Source of the DNA: Terebella lapidaria
Taxonomy: Eukaryota; Annelida; Polychaeta; Terebellida; Terebellidae
NCBI GenBank assembly: GCA_949152475.1
Contig: OX424555.1
Span: 17,874,868 to 17,938,867 of the forward strand
Direction: 5' to 3'
DNA: 64,000 nt
Positions 23,875 through 36,776 of this stretch are shown here, in pieces (positions within the stretch are counted from its first letter, which is position 1; each line of letters starts with the position of its first letter). The position numbers and the translations under genes are program-made. The notes beneath the pieces are model-generated. The model had not been told where the DNA came from, did not search any database, and worked only from the letters and a program-made list of their open reading frames with translations.

Positions 23875-25798
23875 CATATAATTCACTTTCATCGGCCTGA
23901 CATTGTGCTGGACTCACCCAGTTGACCTACAGGTCATGTATTGACTCTGGGATATTGTCCCGGTGAGGATTGGAATGAACGTCACTCTTAGAACAAGACC
24001 ACCGATGCTTAACCAATGATCCAGGAAAATGATTTCGGAAAGGCAGAAGACACCTGAAGGCAGAGCTAGCGCATTTCTGATGACTTTCTCTGTTCGCGAG
24101 TTTCAAGTTCTACATGAAATACTATAACATACCTATTACGGCATTGAATGTACAAACATGCAGGCGGCAATGGCGTGTGCACGCAGTTGTTAACCACAGT
24201 CAACCCTTCGTCCTTAGTTGTATTACAGGGGATATATGTCTCACGCCACATTACGGATTATTATTGTCCTCAAATTGTTTTCATTAAAAAGGACCCTACA
24301 CGATATATTATAACTGGAAATTTTATACATTCCGCTGGCCTTTAGCATACCTGCTGTTGATAATGAAGCACCGAAAAAACATCGTGAACAACATTGACAT
24401 GCATGTGCATGAAAAATATCAGTAATGTTATTGTAGTCACTTATTGTAGTCACATCTGATTCCAAGAGTTCAAAGTTGAGCGAAGCATGGGTATACATGT
24501 AAATAAATCGAATCTCTCTACTGTATGGACCGATCTGTAATTGCATTTATGAAGGAAGCTGTTGTTGGTCGACCTTGACCTTTTAATGCCAGCAGCATTG
24601 CGAACTCTCAGAACTTCAAGCATATTAATGAACTATATATATACATCGAACTGCTATCATGTGTTTCGCCCTGTCTCTTCAAAGAGATTCAAAGAGTGTC
24701 TGTTAGCTGGGGAGTATGCGCAAGGTTTCTGATATCATTTGTGATGTCGATACGTGGAACGTGTCGGGCGGTAAGTTCGGTGCAACTCCGGATTGGCCGG
24801 ATATAGGTCTTTGATGAAGCAGGAACTAATTATCTTTGGGTTGTCTCGTTGGGATTCGATAATACACAGCACTGGTAACATACATGTTCGTTTATGTTAT
24901 CCCAGTGTCATGCAAGGTATCATCGGTCTTTCGTAAATATCATGTTGGTAGCACTTACTTTGTAAGAGATATTATCAGTAATCGATGGGCATAATAGGTG
25001 GATGGTCCAAACTTGATTCTTTGATGTTGAGATAAACCATCTGGGTGTGCTGTTAGAGAGGAAAACTTGACTCATTATAAATAATAAACACTGGATTCAG
25101 GTATGGGGTATTTTGTGTGGACAATCCTAGGAGCCATTTTGATACAAATAGTAAAAGCTGTCTATACAACACACAATGGATTTGTTGGCACTAAGTTTTT
25201 TTTTCGTGAAATGACGAAGTGGCAAAACTATATCGTATTCATTGACCCTCTATCAGATATGTCCGTCTGTACTTGAACCTATCTTTCTTTACGTGGGAGT
25301 TCTCTGAATGATATCACAATCCTTTAATTCACCGTGAAGCTCGTTGAATACACTAAATCTTGTTCATTATAAGCCTGAACTCATCCAGGGCTTGGTTGTC
25401 CCGAGCCAATCGATATGTCATGCAATTTTAATTCTTACGTCACAATACCATGTTCACAATATACCCTTGTGGTTCATAAGCCACACATTGTACGTCCAGT
25501 TTGAACAGACATTGCCGCCCCTAGCACTTGGCTGACCGCTGATAATCACGGATGCGGCTCGAGCGGCAGCCGCTAATCAATGGGCATAGCTTGAATTCCT
25601 TCAGGGTTCAAGTTATCATCATAGAAAATAACTATTTAAACAACTTTTGCACGAGAAAACATTTGGTTTCCTGCGGCAGTAAACTGGTTGTTGGTTGGCT
25701 GTGAGTTGCACACTATCATGACCCATTTGAATCGACAATGGATTGCCGTCCGGAGGGTAACAATACAAGGAATACTACATTTCACACACTGTCGGCCA

Positions 25799-25937
25799 CC
25801 TGATAACGCCAGTGTGCCTTCGGATAAGCTAATTGGTCGGGCTTTGTTTCTGTTACAAAATGTTGTATTTTACATTTGTTATTGACATCATCAAAATCTA
25901 GTTGTATTGGTGGTAATAGATTGATACTTACATTCAC
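25799..25937 (-). repeat. R repeat, minus orientation
   Basis: The reverse complement of R, full length and without indels that break its frame (INLLPP, LDFDD, NNK). It lies within the unit 1 tail. Confidence 0.85.
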
Positions 25938-26286
25938 CACAGGGACACTTCCTGGAGTCAACCCAAAGCATCCAATTTAGATAGACACATGAACGAAGAA
26001 CCCGGAAACTAATGAGCTGCCGGGGTCATGAGTATTCAAAAGGGATATAAGATTTATTCTGATCGTCACAGCGGGTACTTTGGTATGGCCGAGACCCTTG
26101 TGACACTAGAATTCATTGCAGAAAGTGTGGGAAATAGAATGTAGTTTTCTTCACAGTGCTTCCCCTGAGGGATGGATTTCGCGTACTGATAGTGTATGAG
26201 ATTATCTGGTTATTGATTGAACGAATTCCTCTCGATTTGCTGGTTTGAATATAGCTTGATTTAAGGTTGAGTTTTCGATAATATAT

Positions 26287-26400
26287 GTAAGCATAAGCCT
26301 ATTGCCACCAACCCAACCAGATTTTGATGATGACAATTATAAACCATACATTTTGGAACATACATTTTGGAATAATAAAAGAGCCAACCAAATGTTTACA
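26287..26400 (+). repeat. R repeat, diverged
   Basis: Aligned to R from GTAAGCATAAGCC through CAGATTTTGATGATG, then diverged, with a short internal duplication of CATACATTTTGGAA. Confidence 0.7.
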
Positions 26401-27242
26401 GCCAAAGCCGCACTCACGTCAGGTAGATGGTATACCTGAAAAGATGGTTATATGATGGATGAATTCAAGCATTAACTCATTCATATGTATATGTTATTTA
26501 GGCTTATTGTGCCTGACCTATTTAGTCCTGAAGATAATGGCATTGCATAGTATAATATATACCATATTGTCAGGAAAATTACTTATTTAAGCGATGCCTT
26601 TACTCTTCGTAGTATTCATGTTTTTACCTGTATTTAGTTGACCAATCCACGCAACGCATCCGTTTACAAGATTAAGGCAGTTATACGTCGTAGACAGGGC
26701 ATTGAAGCATCACACGGTTCAAAGTAAAGGATCGTCTTTTCCCACCATAGTGGCACAATGCGCACTATATTAAAGATCATGTAGTGCGCACGTAGGTTGG
26801 TTCATCTCCCCACAGTATGCCAGTCCAATGCCGCAATTCAGACTTATTTGGTACATTGGCTCAATATATAGTACATGTTAAATTGGCTCTTAAAGCAACG
26901 TCCAAAATCTAAAAACCTACTGTCGGCGACATCATTCCCAAATCAATATCACTATACTACGAGTTTTGTATTAACCAACAAACTCATTCAAACGTGAACG
27001 ATAACAGATACGAATACTGCATCATCACATCAACACCGTCCATTTATTGTTTGAATCGTCCATTTATTGCATCATCAATTGCCATTACCTGACATGAGTT
27101 GGCTAGAACCTCATCAAAATGTTCATAAAATTTGCTTCCGAGAGCAACGGAACAGTAATTTTAATATTCCATTTTATTTGGTAAGCTGAATTGTGACATG
27201 TTGATGTCTAACTGAGCGCATTAGAACAAAAGGGGATGCGAT

Positions 27243-27341
27243 GAGTATAAGCATCCTCCACCTATACGAGCAGATTTTGAGATGCTAATTTGAAACCTGA
27301 AATAAAACATTTTGGAACAGAAATAAAGCCCGACCAAATCA
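27243..27341 (+). repeat. R repeat, degenerate
   Basis: Retains GTATAAGCATC, CAGATTTTGA and the R end word AAAGCCCGACCAAAT, with indels. Confidence 0.6.
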
Positions 27342-29592
27342 GATCAGATGGTCATTGTACATTTTATCCTTTTAAAAACATGTTCATATATGATGGAACC
27401 ATTATCCTGATACCAGGAACACTGTTACTGGCATAAAGTAAAGACTGTAGGTGGATATATCAAAATGCATATACAATTCTTTGTTTATGACGTATCTCAA
27501 AAAAGTTTTTGGTGGTAAGTTTTTGTTCCTGCAACCATTCCTACAAATTCTCTGGCAAGATTTGCCCTGTAGGTTGCACGGGAAATGCTTGAAAGTTTAC
27601 GGATATTGTTTCTACTTTGAAAGGATTATTGCTGCCTGCAAACTAGTTTATTGCAATCTTTAGCCTCCACGTTGATGAAACTAAGGCTTGTTTTGAGCGT
27701 GGTAAGTACATTGACATGTTGTAAGTAGTGTATGTATGATATACGTGAATAATAGCCGGTGAATATATTGGTCTTTCATGAATTCTACAACACGATAATT
27801 AACTAATGTTAATTAGGCATATAGCAGTAGCCAAACGGCCCAAACCTCTTAATTGTGGTGATAATTTATGGGCTCGTTGATTCCACGGTTACCTCTCGAC
27901 GTTTGAATGGCGTATTGCTCTACGATTTGTAAGTGATCAACTGTGCGTTTATCTGATACATGATGCCCCAGTTGTTCTCATTCGTCCCAGACTTCTCCAC
28001 GGCCGTTCGAGCAGTAGACGGCAATTTAATGCGTTCGCTGTCTGTGAGTGATGGGTGATTTCGTTTAGTTGTGAGTCCCGTATATAGTCAAGAAGCTGTC
28101 ATGGAGCCCCCGCTTGTTGTTATGAAGATTACATGGCCGTTAACCCATTGACAGTGCGTGTAACCACTGGTGATTAATGCCCCAGGGCTTGTGGTGTAAC
28201 GCCATAACTCACGATCGCTTTGGCACTTACTCGTCAGGTTCATGAGTTTGTGGATATCATGTCAATGCGAATATGCACAGAGAATGTGATAAGCATCAAG
28301 TGAATCATGCAGTTGATCGTATCACGCTAAACCGCTTAAAGGGGTTTCCTGACAATAACTGTCATAGGCAATATTTATACACGTGAATACATGGTGGATT
28401 ATAAATCATGACTGTTGTACACATAGTCCTGTGCCAGAATGCATCCAGCTGAAGTTAATTCCACTGCATTAATAAGTAAAAATTTCATTGAAACGGATTC
28501 AAAGTGTACAAAATGTCAATATGTAATACTATTCTGAAGTTGGCCCTTAATTCGGGCACGTCGAGGCACATTTCAGTTCTATTGCCTTGGTAGTCTGTTG
28601 TTCTGGCATGAACTGATTCCTATCCACGAACACAAACAATGATATGTGGGCTGATTAGATTCGTATATTAAATCAATGCATTAAGATGCCTATCGGTAAG
28701 AACCTTATAATTTGGACGATTGATACCATGTTCCATTTTTGCTAATATCTCTGCCGTTTTTCGACACATTCCCATGATCCCAGCGGTGTAAGATCACAGG
28801 TGGTTTGATTTCGAATTCGCGTCACGCGATGCTCTTCCAAACATGTTATGTCACGTTTAATACTACGAGCTTCTTTCCTTGGAGCGCCGAACGACATTGC
28901 AGTGGAGCACTTGCCTATAATTAGCAGGTTCGTGTTTTTGGATCAAGTTTGATATCACGTGGGTTGGAGCTGTGACTTCACTACCAAGACCCTTCTTTGG
29001 CTGCAAAGGACATGGTTTAACACAGGAAAAATTCTCCAAAGCTCCATGTTAGTTATTTAGCAACAGGGAATAAGTCTATTAGGCTGATGCATGTGACATT
29101 TCGCGGGAAGTCTTTCAGCAAAACTTAGTGTATTTACATGTTAAGATGGCGCAGGTATTAAAACACGTAAAAGCTACACATTACAAGAAAAGTTTCATTC
29201 TTCACCTGGGCAATATGACATCTAAGAGACAAGACAGCTATTTTATATCCACATGCATTTATATGATATATGTTTTTTTCCATTGATTATCACTTAATCA
29301 TGAAAGGACATGAAAATGAGTTTTAAAAAAGTAGTTTAACATCATTCAATGCATGATGTTCACCAGCACACTGTTCACTACAGTAGCAATTATCATCAGA
29401 AATAACAATGGGAGATGGAAAGAATTATGTAGGTTTGACTTGCAGTGGCAACGAATTGACTTACAGATATCTTGTATGGCTTGAGCAATTCAATACACCT
29501 GAATCAATTTTCACTATAAAAACCCTCAAACTGGTGTTCCTCATTATGTACCTACGCTCTCTTACAGGGAGGAACTGATTATCTGTGTATTT

Positions 29593-29655
29593 GTCTGATT
29601 CAATGGGTAAAAAGTCTGATTCTATGAGCAAACTGTCTGATTCTATGGGCAAATA
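29593..29655 (+). repeat. 21-bp minisatellite, three units
   Basis: Units GTCTGATTC(A/T)ATGxGxAAAxx follow each other in phase. The reverse strand reads as a seven-residue repeat around P-I-E-S-D, a by-product of the 21-bp period. Confidence 0.9.
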
Positions 29656-31473
29656 AGCAAGTGAGCGGCGGGGCACCAGAAAGACATGCTGGATAAACAG
29701 CAAATTTCTCAACACAATCTGATCACAAATGTTCTATTTTCTCCTTAAACCATAGCAGAATATGAAATATGTTCAATTTTTTTCATGTGATGTTCACCGT
29801 TGTTCATATATTTGTCGCACAAAAGTGGAATATTGATATATGATTACTCAGAAACATTTTATTTTGAATTGTTTTCCCCAAATAGGAGTTAAGGGAATAT
29901 AAAGCACCAAAATTGGAGCACCATATAGCACTTATGGTAAATCAAGAGTTAATCTACTAGAAATGAGAATGGTTTGTTTCAAAGCCCCCCTCGGGAAATC
30001 TCACTTAGGCTTGCACTCTGTAGTAAGGCAGTCAGTCAGAACATCTTCGGCCAGTATATGTAGCGCTGTTACTTTCATTCAACGAATATCTCTAAACTAC
30101 AATGTGATTCGATTATCGTGGATAGCATAACAACAAAAAATATCCAAAGTTAGTGAGGGCATTTTCTGTCTAATATTATATCACTTCATGTTTATAAACG
30201 TGATATCTTGCGTTATACACATTGCTACCTTCGACTGGATCCTGCACAGTTCCAGTTACTGCCCATACCAGTACAAGTCCCCCTCTTCACCTCGTCCTCG
30301 TGCAACTTGGCAGTTCGCTAGTTTATTCATGAAGTTGCTTGATGTCTCCACTCTCGTTAAAACATCAGTTTGATGATGGGATCTCTGCAGATGGTTTGGT
30401 GGAACTAGTTGCAATATAGTTAAAGCTAAAACCACTTTTATAATTCACCAAATTTATTCTTTCTGCAGTAGCTTTATTTTGTCTACACAGAGATTGGTTT
30501 GAATTGTGTATTAAATTCCTAAAATCCATTTTTTTCCGATGGCGAGTTCTGCACACAGTCCCGTGAGGTCATCGGCATTTGTCGATATACCATGACAATC
30601 GACAATCCAATCATTCTATATCCAAATTGTTCATGCACGTTCAACTGTGATTTACTTAGTAACTGTCACCGAAATGTGTATATTTTCTTCAAATTGATGA
30701 TATTTTCAAAATTACTTCAAAGTTAATGCGACAAAACAGAATGCTAAAATTGGTTCTATCTTTACATAATTGATATAGACGTGACTACCCATTCACAATT
30801 TGGTTGGCCAATTAAGGGAAGGCCAGTGATAAAACGAAATCGATTCTGTCAACGTGACAATTCATTCTGTGCCAAATGCAGGGGTTCCATTGAATCAGCT
30901 GACTCGAAAATTACATTGATTCAAGTACTTATAAAACTTATATCCACGGATTTACTCTCTCATCGTTTGCTGACTGGAGCTCACTTTTCTGCAGACACCA
31001 GTCTGCGGACATTGTGGTTCATATCCGCTTTACAATGACACTGACAGAATTCCACAGATGCTTCGAATTGAGGAAATCATGTCTCTCTCTTTGATTACAG
31101 AAATGTCAGTGGGTTACCGAATTCCATTGACATAGTTATTGCACGGAAGGTTTATAGAGCGATTCGCCACCACTGTGGTATTCCTAACACCATGTGCTTC
31201 AGTTTTGGCCCTTGAGTTAACTCCAACGAAACTAATCATATCGCACCATTTGAATAGAGGCGCTTCATATGAGTCTGTTGATCGATATGATTGAAAAATG
31301 AGTTGTTTAGTGAGTATCTTGTCTTGTGTATAGAAGGCGATTTATCTGCAAATGTATTTACCAAATATGCCTGTAATAACAGCTAACAAATTTACCCAGC
31401 ACAAGTTTTTCTAGTGTGTATTGTACTTGGATGACTCTCAAAGAACGACAATATCGCTCGCAGCAATATATTA

Positions 31474-31474
31474 A
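31474..31474. other. Deletion point in unit 2 relative to unit 3
   Basis: TTAACCGACT joins AGGATATGTTTAGC here. In unit 3 about 670 bp (38,498-39,171) separate these words. Parts of that segment also occur in copies A and B and in unit 4, so the loss is in unit 2. Confidence 0.85.
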
Positions 31475-34400
31475 CCGACTAGGATATGTTTAGCTTGTTG
31501 AACATCAACCTCCAGAACCCACTTAGCTTGTCAACAACTAGTACTTGTCATTCACGTGTTCCTTGCTCCTGGGTGCTAAACTGTAAATCCTGTGCGTTTT
31601 AATATTGACAGTTTCCTGCCTACAGTCGACGAAGTTCCAATATAAATATCTCCAACCTCTCGGAGACACTACATTCATGCACTATTCAGGTGAGTGAGGT
31701 AGAGTTAAGGAGCCGGACTTTGTTATGCTGAACCCGTTGGTACAACCCCCCTGTCCCTCGGCTGTGTCAATATTAGATATCCACTTGTGTTTGACTGTTT
31801 GATACTCAAACGTGAGGAGTTTGTCCGGAAATTGGCTCACGTGATGCAATGCTCCAAAGTATACAAAATACGTCTGTAAGACAAAGCGCAAGGAAAACGT
31901 AAATATAATGATTCAGATGTATGGTGGTTGATTATGTTACTTTAGTCATCTCGAATTCCAACAGTTGAGTTCAACACTTGATCAAGACATAGGTTTAATT
32001 AACCCGTATCATTGTTCTGTATGTACAGGTAAGTAATAATATATTGCCGTTATGAAGGAAGTTATTTGTTGGCCGACCTTGTCCTTATATATTATAATAC
32101 CAGTGGCATTGTGAACTCTCAGAACTTCAAACATACTGATGAACTATATATGCATGTGTTTCACCTCGTTCTGTTCAAAGAGCTTCAAAGAGTGTCTGTT
32201 AGCTGAGAAGTTTGAACGATGTTATTGATGTCATCTGTAATGTGAAGACGTGGAACGTGTCGCGTGGTATCCTAGGCGGCATTGTACGTACCATAGCCGC
32301 CCCGGATTGGTCGGATATATGTCTTTGATGAAGCTGGAACTGATTATCCTCAGGTCTTCTCGGCATTCGATAATACACAACACTGGTAATATATATGTGG
32401 GTTTTTGTTATCTCATATGTCGGGCACGGCATTATCGCTCACTTTGTGAGGGAAATTACCAGTCATCGATTGGCATAATGGGTGGATAATCCAAATTTGA
32501 TTCTTTGATGTTCAGCGAAACATCAGGATGTTGCCATAGTAGAAAGCTTGACTCGTTATCAATAACAAACACTGGATTCAGGTAAAGGGATATATTGTAG
32601 GGAAAGGGTAGGTCAATTGAAGAAGCTTTTTTGATCAAAACAATAGTGTTTACAAGACATATTTTGAATCGGTTAGCACCAAGAACTTTTCACAAAATGA
32701 CATTGTGGCAGGTATTCATTGTCCCTCTATCCGATGAGTTCGTCTGTACTTAAACCCATGTTTCTTTGAGAGTTCTTGGAATGATATCATAAATCTATAG
32801 ATCTAGTACATCATGAAGCTCGTTGAATGCATGAAATACTAATAATTTTTTGAGTATAAACTCATTCGTTGAATGCACGAATACTATTAATTTTATAAGA
32901 ATAAACTCATCCAATTCTTGTTTGTTCGGAGCCAATCCAATTATCATACGTCGTTGTCCACAGTACCCTGTGTTCGACTGAATGATTCATAAACCACCAA
33001 TTGAACGTCTAGTTTGTGAAGACGTTGCCGCCCCCAGTGATTGGCTACCCAATGGTCATCACCGACACAGCTCGAAAGATAGCCATCACTCAATAGGCAT
33101 AGCTCGGCCATGTTTTATCGATCGATATCGAAACAAACCAGGGCAATTTGACTTTATATGGCAATACATTGGTTGGCGGTTGGATATGAGTTGCACACTC
33201 GCTCACATGACTTGTACAAGACGACAGTGGAATGCGGATCCAAGCATGTTACTACAACATGACTACCTTCTCTACCGTCGTGCACTTGCTGTGTATTTTT
33301 AGCTAGCTCCCACCCACCTACCTTTCTCTAAAGCATGAAAAATGCTGTTTTGCCTTGAAGAATATTCAAGCCTGCACAACGAAAACCAAAGATCGATGAA
33401 TGATTCTTGTAAAACTAATCAGGGATATCAGTTGTCTGGCAGATCAAACAGTACAAGACACCTTGGTTGGTGTTTGTTATTGAAGGCTCGTGAAGGTGGC
33501 GGAATTTATAACATTCGAGAGGTGATTGATTGTTCAAGTAAAGTACGTCGTACAAAATGAAATGACAAACAATAAAGCAATTATGATTCTCAATACTGAT
33601 CTAGCTCCGTGTTTAGAGCAACCCATAAAATGTGCACTACAAATGATCGGAAATTGATGTGTGAAATCATAAATTAACAAATATTACACTAAATGTGCTC
33701 TTGTTATTGCTTCCATGAATGATAATGTGTTCTAACTTGAACAACAAACTAGATACTTACAATCAATGAGCCTTACAATAATAAGAATAGTAATGAGGTG
33801 AAGTCACCAATACACAGCGAAAATACATGATATACAAATAGTTGATTTGGGGATTTAAATCTTTAGATAATATGAATCCTCACTATCTATTTTGTTTGTC
33901 ATTACTATTGGATCTACCTCATCAAAATGTTCGTAAACTTGCTTCCGGAAGCACGTGAACGGAACCTCTATTGTATTTGGTATGCTGAATGTGACAAGAG
34001 CATCTTTGGCCATGTGCTCTTTAAACTGAACGCATTCACATTCGAAAGACTCCCAGCTAGTCTCTGCTGCACCAAGGATATTTTCACTAAAACTAATAGC
34101 TCCTTTAGAGAAATTTCATGGACTGCATGAATGCCCTCACTCCTCCTTATGACCATATATTTATGGGGATTCATGCAGTTTCATAGAATTTTCTCGATTT
34201 TGACTGACACCGAGCTTTGAGATTGGATGACAAAATCGGTTTTGTACTTTATACTTGGGTAGTGGTTTCACATGGAACAGTATTTTGTTAATTAGGCATA
34301 TAGCAGTAGCCTAACGGGTCAAACATCTTAACTGTGGTGATAATTTATGGGTTCGTTGATTCCACGGTTACATCTCGACGTTTGAATGGCGTATTGCTCT

Positions 34401-34959
34401 ACGATTTGTAAGTGATCAACTGTGCGTTTATCTGATACATGATGCCCCAGTTGTTCTCGTTCGGTCTCAGACTTCTCCTCAATGGCCGTTCGAGCAGTAG
34501 ACGGCGATTTAATGCGTTTGCTGTGTGTGAGTTGATGGGTGATTTTGTTTAGTTGTGAGTCCGGTATAAAGGCATGGAGCTGTCGTGGAGCCCCCGTTTG
34601 CTGTTATGAAGATTACATGGCCGGTAACCCATTGACAGTGCGTGTAACCACTGGTGATTAATGCCCCGAGGGCTTGTGGTGAAACGCCATAACTCACGCT
34701 CGCTTTGGCACTTACTCGTCAGGTACAGGCGTTTGTGGATATCATGTCAATGCGAATATGCACAGAGAATGTGGTTAGCATCAAGTGAACATCGCTATGA
34801 TATGCGGTTGATCGCATCACGCTAAACCGCTTAAAGGGGTTTCCCGACAATAACTGTCATAGGCAATATTTATACACGTGAATACTTGGTGAATTATAAA
34901 TCATAACTGTGGACTTGTACACATAGTCCAGTGCCAGAATGCATCCAGCTGAAGTTAAT

Positions 34960-35442
34960 GGACCATTTCATAGGGACTCCCGCCAAATATTTCCGAAGTC
35001 TGAAAACGTAAACATTTTTGGACCAATCAGAAGCGAGGGGCTTTGAATCATTTTCAACCGTTTTGGGCATAACTTCAAACGATAAATGTGCACATATATA
35101 CATCGCATTTAGATAAAGTAAGCCTTTGCATCGACTCGTATGGCTTAAATATATTATACAAACACAAATGTATCTGCAAAATGGCATATTTGTTGGTATA
35201 TGTCGATTCCTTCATTCTCAACGGTCTTTTAGCATATAACCATATTGCGTGACTGCTTGAACGTGCACGCGGATGAGCGCGCGCATGCAGCTCAAGACAA
35301 CTTCGGATTCTCGTGTGTGGTTTTTACGCTGCCATGGAAGCGCGTGTTCTGCCCTCAGTAGCCATTGGTCCGTTTGAACTACGGAAATTACCGAGTAATG
35401 CCAGATATTCATGAGATCCGAGGGGGCTCTGTGAAATGGTCC
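34960..35442. mobile_element. 483-bp MITE, GGACCATTTCA ends, AT target duplication
   Basis: Unit 2 keeps the empty site GAAGTTAATTCC (28,451-28,462). In unit 3 the element is flanked by AT on both sides, a clean 2-bp duplication. The terminal inverted repeats share GGACCATTTCA perfectly and continue imperfectly for about 22 bp. There is no transposase. A 148-codon minus frame (35,324-35,770) runs across the element's right end into unit sequence, so it is not a gene. I recall 2-bp AT duplications from ISL2EU-type elements, but I cannot check the assignment. Confidence 0.88.
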
Positions 35443-36370
35443 ATTCCACTGCATTAATAAGTTGAAAATTTTGTTGAAACGGATTCAAAGTGTACAGAAT
35501 GTCAATATGCAATACTATTCTGAAGTTGGTCCTCAATTCGGGCACGTCAAGGCACATCTCAGTTCCAATACCTTTTGGTAGTCTGTTGTTCTGGCATGAA
35601 ATAATTCCTATCCACGAACATAAACTTGGACGATTGATGCCATGTTCCATCTTTGCTAAAATCTCTGCCGTTTTTCGACACATTCCCATGATCCCAGCGG
35701 GGGCAATGTGTTTGTAAGATTGCAGGTGGTTTGATTTCGAATTCGCGTCACGCGATGCTCTTCCAAACACGTTTTGTCACGTTTAATAGTACGAGCTTCT
35801 TTCCTTGCAATGGAGCGCCGAACGACATTGCAGTGGAGCACTTGCCTATAATTAGCCGGTTCGTGTCTTTGGATCAAGTTTGATATCACGTGGGTTGGGG
35901 CTGTGACTTCACTACCAAGACCCTTCTTTGGCTGCAAGCGACATGGTGTAACACAGAAAAAAATCTCCAAAGCTCCATGTTAGTTATTTAGCAACAGGGA
36001 ATAAGTCTATTAGGCTGATGCATGTGACATTTCGCGGGAAGTCTTTCAGCAAAACTTAGTGTATTTGCATGTTAAGATGGCGCAGGTATTAAAACACGTA
36101 AAAGCAACACATTACAAGAAAAGTTTCATTCTCCACCTGTGCAATACGACATCCAAGAGACAAGACAACTATTTTATATTCGCATGCATTTATATGAGTT
36201 TTTTTTTTATTGATTTTCACTTAATCATAAATGCAAATGAAAGTGAGTTTCAAAAAGGTAGTTCAACATCATTCAATGCATGATGTTCACCACCACACTG
36301 TTCACTGCTAGACAATAGCAATTATCATCAGAATTAACAATCGGAAATGGAAAGAATCATGTAGGTTTGA

Positions 36371-36487
36371 ATGTAAATATCAATCTATTGCCACCAACAC
36401 GGCCAAATCTTGATGATTCCAATAACAAACGTAAAATACAATAGAAACAAAGCCCGATCAAATACTTTATCAAAAGACACACTGGCG
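36371..36487 (+). repeat. Solo R repeat with empty site in unit 2
   Basis: A 117-bp R copy is present in unit 3 and cleanly absent from unit 2 at about 29,438. TTTGA precedes it and TTCGA follows, a likely 5-bp target duplication with one change. This shows that R moved as an independent piece after, or close to, the unit 2/3 duplication. Confidence 0.8.
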
Positions 36488-36692
36488 TTCGACTTTCAGT
36501 GGCAACGAATTGACTTACAGATATCTTGTATCGCTTGAGCAATTCAATAGTGGATATCAATTTTCACTACAAAAAACACTTAAACTTTCGAAAATAATCC
36601 GACTTGAACTCCATTAAACAAACTATTCGATCCTGGTGTTGCCGACATGTTCCTCATTATAAACCTACGCTCTCTCATAGGGAGGAACCGTT

Positions 36693-36776
36693 TGTCTGAT
36701 TCGATGTGTATTTGCCTGATCCAATGGGTGAAAAGTCTGATTCTATGAGCAAACTGTCCGATTCTATGGGCAAATA
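36693..36776 (+). repeat. 21-bp minisatellite, four units
   Basis: Counterpart of 29,593-29,655 with one extra, more diverged unit. Confidence 0.85.

Larger units (their letters stand above)
22206..27807 (+). repeat. Unit 1 tail (older macro-repeat sequence)
   Basis: This stretch matches other units block by block: 22,208 (49,408 and 61,930), 22,785 (49,960 and 62,565), 24,560 (32,068, 40,429 and 63,230), 25,344 (32,871, 41,459 and 50,346), and 27,600 just before the next unit start (42,905 and 53,440). It holds a 0.9-kb insertion at 22,957 and three R copies. No gene is supported. The minus frame of 117 codons at 22,633-22,986 is not kept in the related blocks. Confidence 0.85.
27808..34286 (+). 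repeat. Unit 2 (6.48 kb), recent sister of unit 3
   Basis: Begins at GTTAATTAGGCATATAGCAG, as unit 3 does at 34,287, and runs parallel to it to the TTTGTACTTTATACTTGGGT end block. Agreement is about 95% by eye in samples (28,800-29,040 against 35,720-35,970). Compared with unit 3 it lacks four insertions and a ~670-bp segment at about 31,474, and it has lost about 60 bp near 29,535. It carries no R copy. No open frame is conserved between the two beyond what their recent split explains. Confidence 0.95.

Noticed and set aside
29461-29715. Seven-residue PIESD repeat protein on the minus strand
   Set aside because: It results from a 21-bp minisatellite. The unit 3 counterpart reads differently (HRI/HWI words), so the protein repeat is not conserved.
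35324-35770. Longest open frame in the window (148 codons, minus strand)
   Set aside because: It runs from unit sequence into the right end of the 34,960 MITE. Unit 2, without the MITE, does not have it, and no domain is visible.
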